The position numbers and the translations under genes were made by a program. The notes beneath the pieces are model-generated. The model did no database searches. It was not told the DNA's origin and worked only from the letters and a program-made list of their open reading frames with translations. A DNA stretch of 64,000 bases from Coffea arabica (Eukaryota > Streptophyta > Magnoliopsida > Gentianales > Rubiaceae): assembly GCF_036785885.1 (NCBI RefSeq), contig NC_092326.1, positions 42,060,287 through 42,124,286 on the forward strand, read 5' to 3'. Shown in pieces: positions 37,503 to 48,598 of this stretch; positions within the stretch are counted from its first letter, which is position 1, and every line of letters starts with the position of its first letter.

Positions 37503-38452
37503 TGTGTATACATCTTGAGATATGCTTTTGAGGCAATTGTGGAAAAAGAGTATTCACAAAATTGAGGGGCTCAGTTGTATGTAGGTTTGCCTCACACTCT
37601 ACTTTGTAAGAGATCTTATCCACCCTAAGAAGTTGAGAAAATTGCAATTTTGATCCCACATTTTTTGGACATGATAAATTTTATGCACTAACAATATAAT
37701 AATATTTTTACACTAACAGTTTTGGATGTATGCTACATATATATAATTTAAATTTGATATGTGACATAATCTAAATCTGTTTGTATATAAAAATTTTTTT
37801 ACTAATGTATTAAAAAGTTATCCGATAAACAATAGGCAATACCTGTAGCCATTCTGGCAAACGTTTGGATACTTGGGCTCAAAGCCCATTTAATGTGTTA
37901 GTGGACTCCAACTTGGAGAATTCTTCTTCAACTGTTTCTGATGTCCTAAGTTCCGCCTTTTAACCTTCCAAAAAAAAAAAAAAAACATGTTAGGATGTCA
38001 ATTATTACGAATTGTTAACAGTTTGGTAGTTTATAGCTTCAACTTCTATGTGGTGTGACTGGATATAAATGACTAGGTCGACTTGTACAGTTGGAATATT
38101 AGCAGAATTGCTGTATAGTTCTCCAAAACTTCCATCATTCTTTTTCTTGCCCTTCAAACTTAAAGTAGAATGATAACCTAATCTCTGAACTTTTACAAGC
38201 ATATCAATTTTGAGCGTATACTTAGGTATTAGAGCCATTCCCTAGATAATTAAGCTAGCCTGACCCAACATTACAGCTTAAACACGTATGTTTCCACCAA
38301 ATGATAATCCTTTTACATTATCACAGCCAAATTTAGGTTGAATTCTTGACACTCGTACAAATATTGTGATGTCGCTAGTCCCTCACCCCAAAAACAAAGG
38401 ATAAAGAGAAAAAGAAAATATCGCTAAAGAACAATACAACAATAGTAAATCT

Positions 38453-38587
38453 TATATATATTGACGGTGTATAAACTATCACGATTGGATATACGACACA
38501 TATATAAAATTTGAGTTTCAAATTCAAATTCGAATTATGCGTCATGCATCTAATGGCGAGAGTGCATACACTGTCAGTATATAGAAG
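38453..38587. repeat. Small inverted-repeat element
   Basis: TATATTGACGGTGTATAAAC at the left and, on the other strand, TATACTGACAGTGTATGCAC at the right; similarity extends inward to ATTGGATATACGAC versus ATTAGATGCATGAC. About 135 bp, non-coding. A related but weaker string lies near 37683-37820. Confidence 0.6.
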
Positions 38588-39379
38588 ATTAATTCATACA
38601 ATAATTATGTTTCAGAATGCACCATTACTGCTAATTGGCAACAAGGCGCGTTCGCATCAATATGCTACACATTTATGAAGATATATAATTCAATAGAAAC
38701 AAATCTAAGTTGAGATTCTCATATTTTCCTTTGCATTTCTACTAATCATCTTTCCCCTAATTTCAGACATGCATCCTAGAGGATAGACATTATTCCATAT
38801 TTTAATTTGATATTGTCCATCCAAATAGTGGATTAAAAAAAACTATGTAACAGCAGTCTTAACTATATATCTTCTTGAAGCTACTCAATCTTGTCAAAAA
38901 AGAGAAAATCAATTAGCTAAGAGCTACTAAAAGTGAAATTAATTTTGTATATTTTAGTACCTTTAGATGGATGTCACTTTATTCCAATTAAAATTTAAAG
39001 TCCATTTTTAACATATCGAACTTGTATCCAAAAGTATCAGTGTAAACGTCATTGGTAGATGCAAAATTAATTTATAAAAATAAGTAATGGTGGACGATGG
39101 ATGCGCGACCAAATCACATGGAAGCATGTGGGACTTGGACTTGGTGCTAAGGCCGTTGGTTTGGTCAACATTGCTGTACGGCGGATCAAGTACGGTGCGA
39201 CCCACAAAGTCACAAGTTGGGTTGTTGTCAAAATTTTATGCCCCATTTGAACAAACATGATTGGTGGAAGCATCATGTGCCCAAAGTCAATTTTATATTG
39301 CCCAACAACCAAAGTCGCCAAAGCAGCCCTTCTGTGATTGTGATGATCCCATTCCCATCCCAAGAAAATGTTAATGAGG

Positions 39380-39513
39380 TTGTAGTTTTCTACTAAAAAT
39401 ATTTTTATGTGTGAATATATTTTTTAATCACTTTTTTTTTTATCTTATATACATTGAATTATTACAATACATTTTTTTTTATAAAAAGTTAAAAAAAAAA
39501 TACCAATCCAAAC
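39380..39513. mobile_element. Small MITE family M1, copy 2 (degraded)
   Basis: The right end CCAATCCAAAC and the interior ATTGAATTATTACAATACA match the family; the left end is largely lost. Confidence 0.5.
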
Positions 39514-40688
39514 GAAGTTGATATTGAAATTCACGGGACTGTAGATCCATTACCATTCACAATCCCAAGGAAAGGAGATGTACGTTAACAAATAAACAAA
39601 TAATTCTTTTTTTTTTTTTAAATAGCAAGGATCATTTCATCGATCCCAGGAGATCATCAATATTAGCAAATACATGGATAAGATGCAGCAAATGGAAAAA
39701 GATCTTCTTCCAAGCCCTAAATTTAACCAAAAAATAGTAAACATTTTCAACCTTCAAATATTCAATTTTCAAATAATATTTACAGCTCTAATAGTATGTG
39801 CATTAGAGCTATGCATCGACTAGAAGTGTCTGTGTCCCCTGAATTTTTCTTTCTAAATTACATTTAGCTTATCATGTGAATATACATGCTCGCATTTATT
39901 GCCTCCTGAATTTAGATACTCCCTCAAATTAGTTTCACTCTTGTCAAACCTATAAATAAAATAGGAGATATCTAAAGGAAATTTGATAACAAACAAGTGA
40001 ACAATTCAATAAAGATTAATTTTCAAATTTTCTTTTAAGTTGAGAGTTAAGTATAAAAGATTGCAAAATTATGGAATTAATGATTGTTGGGATTTAGACG
40101 CAGAACAAATTATTATTGATACATTGAGTACACAAAATTTAATAACAAATAAGTCACAGGTATAAAAGATAAACGACACACAAGATTTAATATGATTTGA
40201 CTCCATCATTGAACATATGTCTGTGGAGAGAAACCTATTTTTTATTTAGAGAGAATAAATTCCATAGAAAATATAAGTCGAACCCAAATCCAACTCTTAT
40301 ATAATTTCTCTCAACTCCTGAAAATCCTTTTACCCTATGTATAAGGCTATATATCGCTCATTATGTGCTGTATGTCAACCCCCACCTATTTATAAGCCAC
40401 ATTACTTGGGTGTTGGCCCAAGTAATAATAGGAAATAACTACTAATTTCTAAACTTATAGAAAAGAGGAAATAACTTCTAATTTCTAAACTCATATAAAT
40501 AGAAATTTTTTTGACTATTACTTTAAGTAATTAAAATAATTAGAAAACTAGCTATTTCCACACAAATTAAGATTCCTATCTAAAAGAAGCCAATTTCCTA
40601 ACAATGAATTTTTAACATTTTTGTGTAAATTTTGTCAATATTAAAATTCTTGTACATATAGAAACTTTCTACTTGTAGTGCTTATAAG

Positions 40689-41106
40689 TAGTGCTGTTAA
40701 GCTAGCCGAATATGTGGCTGCCGAGCTTTACTCGAGTTTAATTCGAGCCTAAACTTGAGTCAAGCTCAATCTTGCTCGACTAGGCGGACAAGCTTTGAAA
40801 TGTGTTCGGACTCGGCTTGCCAAATAGGACATGTGGCTTGAGCTCGTGTAAATTGACCCTAATAAAAATCTATAATTTTTAATTTTTATATTTTTGAATT
40901 GTGAAATGACATATATACCCTTCCTTATCAAGCCTAATCAAGCTACTCGGATAACAAACGAGTCGGGCTTATTCGACTTGTTAATTAAATGAGCATATCT
41001 CGAGCTCGAACTCGATTCGTTTATCACAATTAACGAGTCGAGCTCGAGCCTTATCGAGTCGAGCTCAATCGAGCCTTCGAGTTGCTCGTTTCATTTAACA
41101 GCTCTA
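40689..41106. mobile_element. hAT-type MITE, GCTGTTAA-end family
   Basis: 418 bp beginning TAGTGCTGTTAAGC and ending, on the other strand, TAGAGCTGTTAAATG. Flanking 8-mers CTTATAAG and ACTATAAG agree at six of eight positions, a slightly decayed target duplication. Subterminal CTCGAG/GAGCTC motifs are dense. Same family as 19882-20311. Confidence 0.72.
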
Positions 41107-43293
41107 ACTATAAGATGACTTAAAATTACGAAGTTAAATACTTGGGCTTGAAGAAGCTAGAGAAATTTACTCTATGAAGAAACACAATTCAGAACCTTAA
41201 TTCCTGTTATATTTGATAACTTTGGCAATGAATTTAAGAGCATAGGAAACAGAACTATATCGTGATGTCCAAATCATAAGGTTTCAAGTAAATAAATCAA
41301 CGTTCCGCTAACCTTATTTTATTGTGTTTCCTCCCCTCTTATGGAGAGATATTTTCTTGTGGTTTTTAGTAAACCAGAGCACTCATTAAGATACATGTTT
41401 AAGTTACACCTAATTTATCATATTTACCAGTTGAATACACATATTTAGATTTATTAGGAATGCTCTCCTACAATTGAATACATTCTCAAATTAGTTTTGC
41501 TCTTGTTAAAATATTAACACTTGAATTTATGTAACCTGAATGCCAGGGAGTACTTGATTAGCCAAGCCCTAACTCCTTAGCCTGACAACTTAAGGAAATT
41601 TCGTGTTTGGATTGCAATTTTTTTAGAGTTTTTATAAAAAAAAAAACGTACTGTACCGATTTGATATATGTAAAATAGAAAGATAATTAGAAAATGTGTT
41701 CACGAAAACATTGAGTTTTTGTTTTTTTGTGGAAAATCCCTTTCCAAACAGGGAAGAAAAAGCAGTTCCTATCTCCATTTGGATTAAAAGGGGGAGATGA
41801 GATTGACTTGCAAATGAAGGACAACAATGACCGCTAACTTGTTGGCTAAGCAATGGCATGGTTACCCAATTATCAGCAATCCTTGTTAAGCCAAAAGAAT
41901 TCCACATTCAACTTCACCAAAACTGCTTTTCGATTGATCAATATAAAGAGTTTTTATCTGATACCATAGCTCTTGATGATAGGAAGCATCAAAGGCTTGC
42001 AGCAGCCATAGGGCGACTCTTATCTTGGAATTACACGGGAAGTAGCTTTTTAGGATCGAGTTGAAGAACATAAATAGACGGGGTCCCATTCCGAAGAAAG
42101 AAGAGAACTTAATGGTAGATTTTTTTTGCGCACATATCAAAATCATCAATTACGTGTCACGATACTTTTCCACGCATTGTCATTTGAGTTACAGTGATCA
42201 TTTTGATATTTCCCCTTTCCGGAGAAAATGAATCATAACCCCTTCACTTACACAAGGATAGTTGCAAACAAGTCAAAGAAGATGATCTTTTCAATTTCCA
42301 ACTTTATTATTAGGAATTGCGGCATTAGTTCTTTCTTTTCAAGGCATTAGAAGTATAGTTCTTGATGATGATCTTATCAGATAAAATTTTGGTCCCCTCG
42401 CTGGTTTGGCCAAAGTAGGCCATTCACTTTTCCCTTGTTTTTTTCCAACCAAGATTTCTTATAGCGTTGATTTCAGGCATTCCTTGGGAATGAAATCTCG
42501 TAAAAAATTAAAAGTTTTGCGTTCAAATCTTTGATCCCTCTTCTCTACTTTCTTAAATCTCATTTTTTTTTCTTTTATTAAAAATAATTTTTAAAGAAAT
42601 TCAAAACTTTTTTTAAAATTATTCATTATTGTGGGATTGATAATACAGCTCAACCATTGTCTCCATTCAGAGACGTAAACCTAATCAACGAGATGCATTC
42701 ATTATCCCCCCACGAGAATCGTGCTTTAAAGAATCATCAAAAGGAGCTGCCATGAGGTCTCTTGTGGTCTACTCCATCTCCGTCAAGTCTATCCAATTGC
42801 GTGTCAAAAATAATGGCCGTAGTTATTGACCGGCGACCACTCCTCCTACCGAATCAGAATATACCTGTCGCTTTTCACGCGTCTGATTATCCGTTTCTTC
42901 TTCGTCGACTACTTCTTCACACAGTATTTTCTTCGCCCGCAGATATTTAATAAACCAAATAGAAAGCTGAAATAACATAATTCAAATTCACTCCGAGTAA
43001 CGCGCAATTGCTCTTGGCGCTTCATTCTTCCTGGGTTCTACGGTACTTACTGAAATTCAAATAAAATTTTATCACTACAGAAAGTGGCAAAAAACGAAAT
43101 GAAGAAATTTTTTTTAATATGTTCCAACATTTTCCTCTGCAGGCCCGGACCTAAAAAACTAAAAAATATGAACATGTTAACTATGTTCAGCCAAAATACA
43201 TGTGAGGGAAAAAGGAACAAGAAAGATTAGACAAAATTAATTAACATTAAATATCTCCACAAAAAAAAGCAAGAAAATGGAAGCCTCTTGAAA
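41107..43293. other. Intergenic downstream of WRKY gene
   Basis: No gene seen. Contains MITE M1 copy 3 (41603-41750). A SINE-like string with GCGTTCAAATC near 42519 followed by T-rich DNA is too degraded to call. The last part is probably the WRKY 3' UTR. Confidence 0.5.
41603..41750. mobile_element. Small MITE family M1, copy 3
   Basis: Begins GTGTTTGGATTGCAATTTTT and ends TTTCCAAACA. The interior has ACCGATTTGATATATG, i.e. the family core in the opposite orientation. Confidence 0.65.
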
Positions 43294-45590
43294 TTAATTC
43301 CCAGGAAAATTGGCAGTTGGCGGTGTTGATGTGGTTGGATTACTATTGTTGCTGCTGCTGGGATGAGAACCACCAATGATAGAACTGATAGCAGCTGCAA
43401 GGGCCGCGGTGAAGTTGGGATCAGCCGTGATCGCGGCCGTGGCAGCGCTAAGCGTGTCAGCGAATGATGGCTGGTGCTGTCCTTGTTGCACCTGTGGATG
43501 TTGCCCTTGGTTTTGCATTTGTGCTGCTGCTGCTGCTGCAGCTTCAATGTCCTGGGACACTTGGAGACCAGAAAACTTGGATTGATTGTACAATGCTTGG
43601 CCAAAAACCTGATGCATTTGTGGGTTAGCCACCGGAGGAAAGTTCTGGGGAGGGGTTCCAAAAGGAAGCTGAAATGGGGTGGAGGGTTGTCTTTGGAATT
43701 GTAATGGATTTGGAGTTTGAGTAAGGTCTAGTGTGACTGTTGGAAATGGAGCCGAGGCTGAAATTGTTGCCATGTTAGATGAGCAAGGTAGAATGGTTCT
43801 TGCTAGAAAGTTGGGATTCATCAGTCCATCGGCACTTGACATGGAGCCCGAAAGTAGCATATTCGCGGCTGCAGACGTCGTCGAAGCCATCGCCATGGCC
43901 GCCGGAGGAAGCGGATGGTTGTGAGTACCTTCGTATGTTGTTATTAGGACAGTTCGGTCCTCAGCACACCTCTGAACCTGGAATTGAATATATAATTCAT
44001 TCATAAATATTATAGCCAGTGCAGATCTTGAAATTGGAAACATGCTTGCTTATCGTTTGATCAAAATAAATGCTTTCTTGGTGTCTAAATTCTAGTAATT
44101 TTTTTTACGTACCTGTTTGCGCACTGGACAACCAACAGCCATGGTGCACCGGTAGTAAGCACGCGGACACGGATTTCCTTTGGCCATCTTTTGTCCATAT
44201 TTTCGCCATTGGCATCCATCAGTAATCTGTATTCCATTTTGATCAAATTGGTTTAGTAAACAAATCAATCCTCACATGTACTTAATATCATCAGCTTGAT
44301 CATCGTTAAGGATTGTATCATGAATTACCATGGGAGCTTCTGATCGGGCTCGAACAGAAACACGAGCTTTCCTCATGGTAGCTTCGGCTTGAGCATGATC
44401 AACAGTCTTCGATGGTGCGTTTAGTTTGGCAACTTTGTTGGGAGCCCAGCCTTGTGACTCGGGGCTTTCTTCCCTACCAACTCCTTTATTCCTAGACAGT
44501 TCCATATTATTGCGGGGTGATCCGGAAAGGGTTCTCTCCTCAGACGAAGAATTGGTTGGCTCGTCCATCTCGGCTGTGCCACTAGGGCCCAAGTCCAAGA
44601 ATTGTCTTGGAACTACAACTCCTCCATTTTCAGGTTTATTTTCTTCAGATTTCCTCTCTCCAATCTGAATGATGCAAAATTTATTCAGCATCCCAAAATT
44701 AACAGTGAAAAAAAAAATCCATATCTGATTGAATATTATATCGAATTAACAGTAAGACAAATCTACCTCATGGTCCTGTGTGGTTTGGGGTTTGGCATTC
44801 TGTTGTTGCTGGTGCATCAATGTCATGAGGTGCATTTGCAGGGCAGTGTAATTGTTGCTAACCTGACTTAGCATCTCTCTCAACCTTCGATTTTCAGCAT
44901 TCATTCTTTCAAGCTCCACTTGAAGCTGAGCCAGCTGAATTAATTATGCAAAACAGGAAATTATTATCCAAACGTGAAAGCTAATATAACTAAATCACCA
45001 AATTAGACTTGAAACATCATTCAGTCGATAAGAAAGTTAATTGTCACCCTCTTACCTCAAGCTTAGCCCTTTTATCTTCAATATCTGATGAAACTCCATC
45101 ATCCACCGTGGATTGATCACTTCCAGTGTTCGCGATAACAAGTTGGAGGCCAGTCTATACAGGGCAGAATATATCAGATTAATGGGATTGGATAATAATT
45201 TCACCAGATATATCAGATTAAGACAGACAAAAAAAAAAAAAAAGTACTACTGTCTTGTGGGATGCTTACATTTACAACATCCATGTTAGTCTTCATCTTG
45301 TCTTCACCATGACAATCTTCTTTCTTGATCAGGATATCATTAGCCTTCTTCTTGTCCGAAAAGAAGTCAACTTCGCCTACAACAACCCTCTTCTCACCAT
45401 CGGACGAAGCAGCAGCGTGCGAGTCTTCCCGGCGGTTCTGATTGGCCAAAAACTCGGTGGCCGGAAACATACTCAGACTACCCTTGCTAGGATTCAACCT
45501 AGGACTCAAATTGAATCCAAAAACCGGCTTATTTCCAAAAAATCCTATTTTGTCAGGATTATCTACGGTTACGCCCCATCCTTTGTCCAT
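43294..45590 (-). CDS. WRKY transcription factor, group IIb
   Basis: Six coding exons: 45590-45270, 45154-45056, 44934-44767, 44664-44329, 44226-44113 and 43977-43294. All introns are GT-AG and in phase; product 573 aa. WRKY factors bind W-boxes (TTGACC/T) in defence, senescence and nutrient-stress genes. The motif WRKYGQK is at 315-321 and the zinc finger C335-X5-C341-X23-H365-X-H367 is complete. The intron after VRKQ (346) is the 'V-type' position of groups IIa/IIb; the length, [14 protein letters not shown] before the domain and [18 protein letters not shown] near the end fix IIb (AtWRKY6/31/42 clade). A leucine-rich coiled coil lies at 141-176 and a seven-Ala/Gln tract near the C-terminus. 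The ATG at 45590 (MDKGWG) is preferred over one 18 bases upstream because the family starts MDRGWG or similar. Intact. Confidence 0.95.
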
Positions 45591-45758
45591 AAATATCAAG
45601 TTTATCAACCCCAGAAACTAGTAGTGTTTTTGCACAAAGAGAGAAACAGTAGTAGTAAAATACTACTCCGATGAATCAAGAAGATTGTTGTTAATCAGGC
45701 TGCAGTATTCCAAAGAGGAGAGAGTCTGAGAAGTTTTTCACAGGTGGAATGGGGAGGG

Positions 45759-45768
45759 GTATTTAAGG
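45759..45768 (-). promoter_or_regulatory. TATA-like element of WRKY gene
   Basis: CCTTAAATAC on the minus strand, 169 bp before the ATG and within a GC-rich purine tract. The best TATA candidate in the upstream region. Confidence 0.4.
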
Positions 45769-46011
45769 AGGTGGAAGTGAGGCGAGGGTGTCTTGATTTC
45801 AAGGTTACGTCGACTGAAAATTGTTCAGATTTGATCATTTTTTGATAAATTTACGTAAGGAGATGCGTCAGAAATGGTGCCAGATGGCAATAAAGTCCAC
45901 TTCTACTGGAATAAATAAAGTAGTAATATCTCAGCAATAAATAGAGTTGAAAAAAAGGGGGAAATCGGGAAAATGAGGGAAGGTTTCGTCTGTGCTTCGT
46001 CAAGACTAAGT

Positions 46012-46193
46012 TTGACTGGTTCCTATTATAAGGAAAAGAGGAAAAAGCTGGTACTAGTTACTAGAATTCAGCGAAAAAACAAAAAAAAAAAGAAATATAG
46101 AGAGAGAGAGAGAAATCCACCGGCCCGAAGGGTGCGGCGCGTTCCACGTGATGAAAATGAAAAGGTAAGAGGAGAAAGTCAACCGATTTGACG
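46012..46193 (-). promoter_or_regulatory. W-box and G-box cluster upstream of WRKY gene
   Basis: TTGACT at 46012-46017, G-box CACGTG at 46145-46150, AGTCAA (W-box core on the minus strand) at 46177-46182 and TTGACG at 46188-46193. Two more TTGACT lie at 46475-46480 and 46621-46626. WRKY genes are often auto- or cross-regulated through such sites (known); occupancy here is inferred. Confidence 0.5.
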
Positions 46194-46793
46194 GCCAAGG
46201 TTTCTGGGGGAGAGAGACGATGATGGATGAGGTGGGGTGTGTTTTTTTTTTTTTTTTTTTTTTAATATTATATGTATATCCTGAGTCCTGACTTAAAGGT
46301 TTGGTTTGGTTTGGTTTGGTTTGGTTGGTTGCTTAAAATTAGTAGTAGTGTGTGAGTGCGTGAAAAATGAGAAGCGTGTGCACGGACGGGCGGACGCAGC
46401 AGCCACGTCTCCGGATGGATTATTGTTATTGGGAGGGACGGATCTGTGACATCGTGTGGGTTTGGAACCAAGTGTTGACTGTTCTGCTTCGGGATTGGGC
46501 GGTTCCCAGACTTTGTAGTTTTGCCTTTGCCTCCGTGGGACCTGGTCCTTAGACTCGCACACAGACTATTTCTATTTACTGAGATTCTACGCCCTTTGCG
46601 TGCAATTTTAATGGGTTTCTTTGACTTCTTTTTTCATGTCGAAATTTTTAGTCAGTAATTGTGTGACTAAGCATATACTCCAGATTATTGAACCATTTTA
46701 ATTGTATGTAATGCACTGCTGTCTCTCTCATTTATGGCATCAGTTTTACCTAGTAATTAAACTGGTTGCTAATTAACATCACTAGCTAATAAT
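46194..46793. other. Distal upstream region of WRKY gene
   Basis: No gene seen. Has a poly-T run (about 46242-46263) and tandem TTTGG units at about 46301-46325. Confidence 0.55.
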
Positions 46794-46941
46794 GGCCTTG
46801 TTTGGATTGCAATTTTTCGCCGAAAAATTACGTTGTTTTCCGTGATCACATTTTTCTATTACCTTTTTTTCTCGCATACATCAAATCGCTACAGTATTTT
46901 TTTCCATGAAAAATCATGGAAAATGCAATCCAAACACAGCC
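46794..46941. mobile_element. Small MITE family M1, copy 4 (best ends)
   Basis: GGCCTTGTTTGGATTGCA at the left and, on the other strand, GGCTGTGTTTGGATTGCA at the right; 148 bp. Contains ATCAAATCGCTACAGTA. The ends resemble Tourist/PIF-type MITEs, with TAA on the right flank, but a clear 3-bp duplication is not certain. Confidence 0.75.
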
Positions 46942-47810
46942 TAAATTTTTAATTTTATTGTTTGAGAATTTAAAAATCACGCCAACAAGATTCATATCAT
47001 TCTAGGTGAACAATTTTAGAAGGAATGTGAGATAGGGAAATATTTGCCGAGTAGGAGTTTTTTGATCGATGAATAGGAGTAATACAAATTACTTCCCCCC
47101 CCCCCCTTGTATAAAATCAAATCATTACATAGCTTGATGTTTTTCATTCAATGGGTGTGGTGCAGTCATGATTTCAAAATCATCGGTTTTGATTTCTTTG
47201 AAAGGTGGAATCGGAATCGGTCCTTGCAGGGACAATTACTACGGTGACGATTTTGGAATCTTCAATTCCATTCTAGGCTCTAGTTCAGTTCTTTCCGGTT
47301 GTTGTTTTCAATTTCTGTTAGTTAGTTTTTCGATTTTGGGCAGATTCTGTTTCCCAAAGCCAATTCCATTTCTAATTTGCCAAATCGCCAATCCAATTCT
47401 GACCTTTTTCCTGTTTGAACCTAAATCGTGACCATGTCGGCCACACATCTTATTTGAAAGTCAAATTCATTCACTTTGAGACTTTTTTTTTTTTTTTTTC
47501 AAAATGTCAATATTCACATTAAGGAAATAAAAAACATTACAACTCCTACCTTGTTTAAGATAATAATATGTGAACCATTCCTACGAGAAACTTCCATCAA
47601 ATACAGATTTTCTGATTTTGTTATTATATTGAACTTAAGAAAATGCTTAAGCGAATACTATTTATTAAACATTCAAAACATAAAATTACGTGAGGAAGTA
47701 CACTAAGGGAAATCTACGCAGTGCGCAAAATGCAACACCAGCTAGCTTACTGTATAGCCACTAGGCCTTTGATCCGAGGGTTCAATCCTTGCTTTTCACC
47801 AATTTATCAT
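46942..47810. other. Intergenic, tRNA-like remnant
   Basis: No gene seen. Includes a poly-C run at 47095-47106. CCGAGGGTTCAATCC near 47775 looks like a B-box or T-arm and may be a SINE remnant, but no full tRNA fold could be drawn. Confidence 0.45.
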
Positions 47811-48598
47811 TAGGGGTTTGTTTGGTTGGAAGTAAAATATTTTCCGTGGGAAAATATTTTTCGTGGAAGTAATTTTCCATGAAAATCATTTCCCTTTCAT
47901 CATTTTCAGGTGTTTGATTAGTTTATTGAAAATATTTTCTTACTTCATTTTTCAGGTGTTTGTTTAACTTTTGAAATATTTTCACTTTTATCTCTAGCTT
48001 TACTTTATACACATTATAACTACATACTTCTTCCCATACAAAATAAGAAAATTTATCTTATTGTTTAACTTTAAAAAATCTTGGAGAAATGTATATATGA
48101 ATAAAAAAATATCTCCTTAAGCAATAAACAAATTGCTGGCCATTTAATGTCAACTATCAATCACATGCAACGCTTATTGTGACATATATCTTGCACTCTC
48201 ACTGCTAAAAAATTCTCTAGAAAAGAATGTCCCTATTATACATAATTAATTACTAGCATAGGATGAGCAGGATGGGGGTTTTTTTTTTTATTTTGAATAT
48301 ACTAGGGGGAGGGTTGGGTGGTACGGGGGAGGGAGTGTAAGGAAGAGGTCTTGGGTTCGACTCCTCCTGTTTACACTAAAAAAAAAAGAACATACTACAA
48401 GATGTTTTCAGTAAGTTTGGAACATACTACAGGCGAGATGCATGCATTTCGGAAAACAACTTCAGTAAGTTTGGAAGGGAAGTTGTTTTCCATAAGATGA
48501 GTGAAAATATTTTACATAGAAAAATGTTTTCAGTAACTTTTGTGTAACCAAACACGGAAAATTAGGAAAATATTTTCACCCGAAACAAACGGACCCTA
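47811..48598. mobile_element. TIR element with a nested SINE-like insert
   Basis: Ends TAGGGGTTTGTTTGG and, on the other strand, TAGGGTCCGTTTGTTTCGG; both continue into AAAATATTTTCC. About 788 bp, non-coding, with many AAAATATTTTC/GAAAATATTTT inverted strings. No clear target duplication (TTTATCAT versus GATGCGTA). The insert at about 48300-48391 interrupts it. Confidence 0.65.
48300..48391 (+). mobile_element. tRNA-derived SINE-like insert
   Basis: TGGTACGGGGGAGGG (A-box-like) is followed by TTGGGTTCGACTCC (B-box-like) and a short unit ending in a run of A at 48379-48388. This is the layout of a plant tRNA-derived SINE. Limits are approximate. Confidence 0.5.

Larger units (their letters stand above)
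37503..40688. other. Gene-free stretch with MITEs
   Basis: No coding gene recognised. Contains a 135-bp inverted-repeat element at 38453-38587 and a degraded copy of family M1 at 39380-39513. A minus-strand frame at 39067-39363 is not supported by any recognisable protein. Confidence 0.55.

Noticed and set aside
43376-44006. Plus-strand open frames opposite the last WRKY exon
   Set aside because: Shadows of the GC-rich, Ala/Gln-coding exon; no protein resemblance and no splice logic.
47720-47800. tRNA gene
   Set aside because: A B-box-like string is present but acceptor and anticodon stems could not be drawn.
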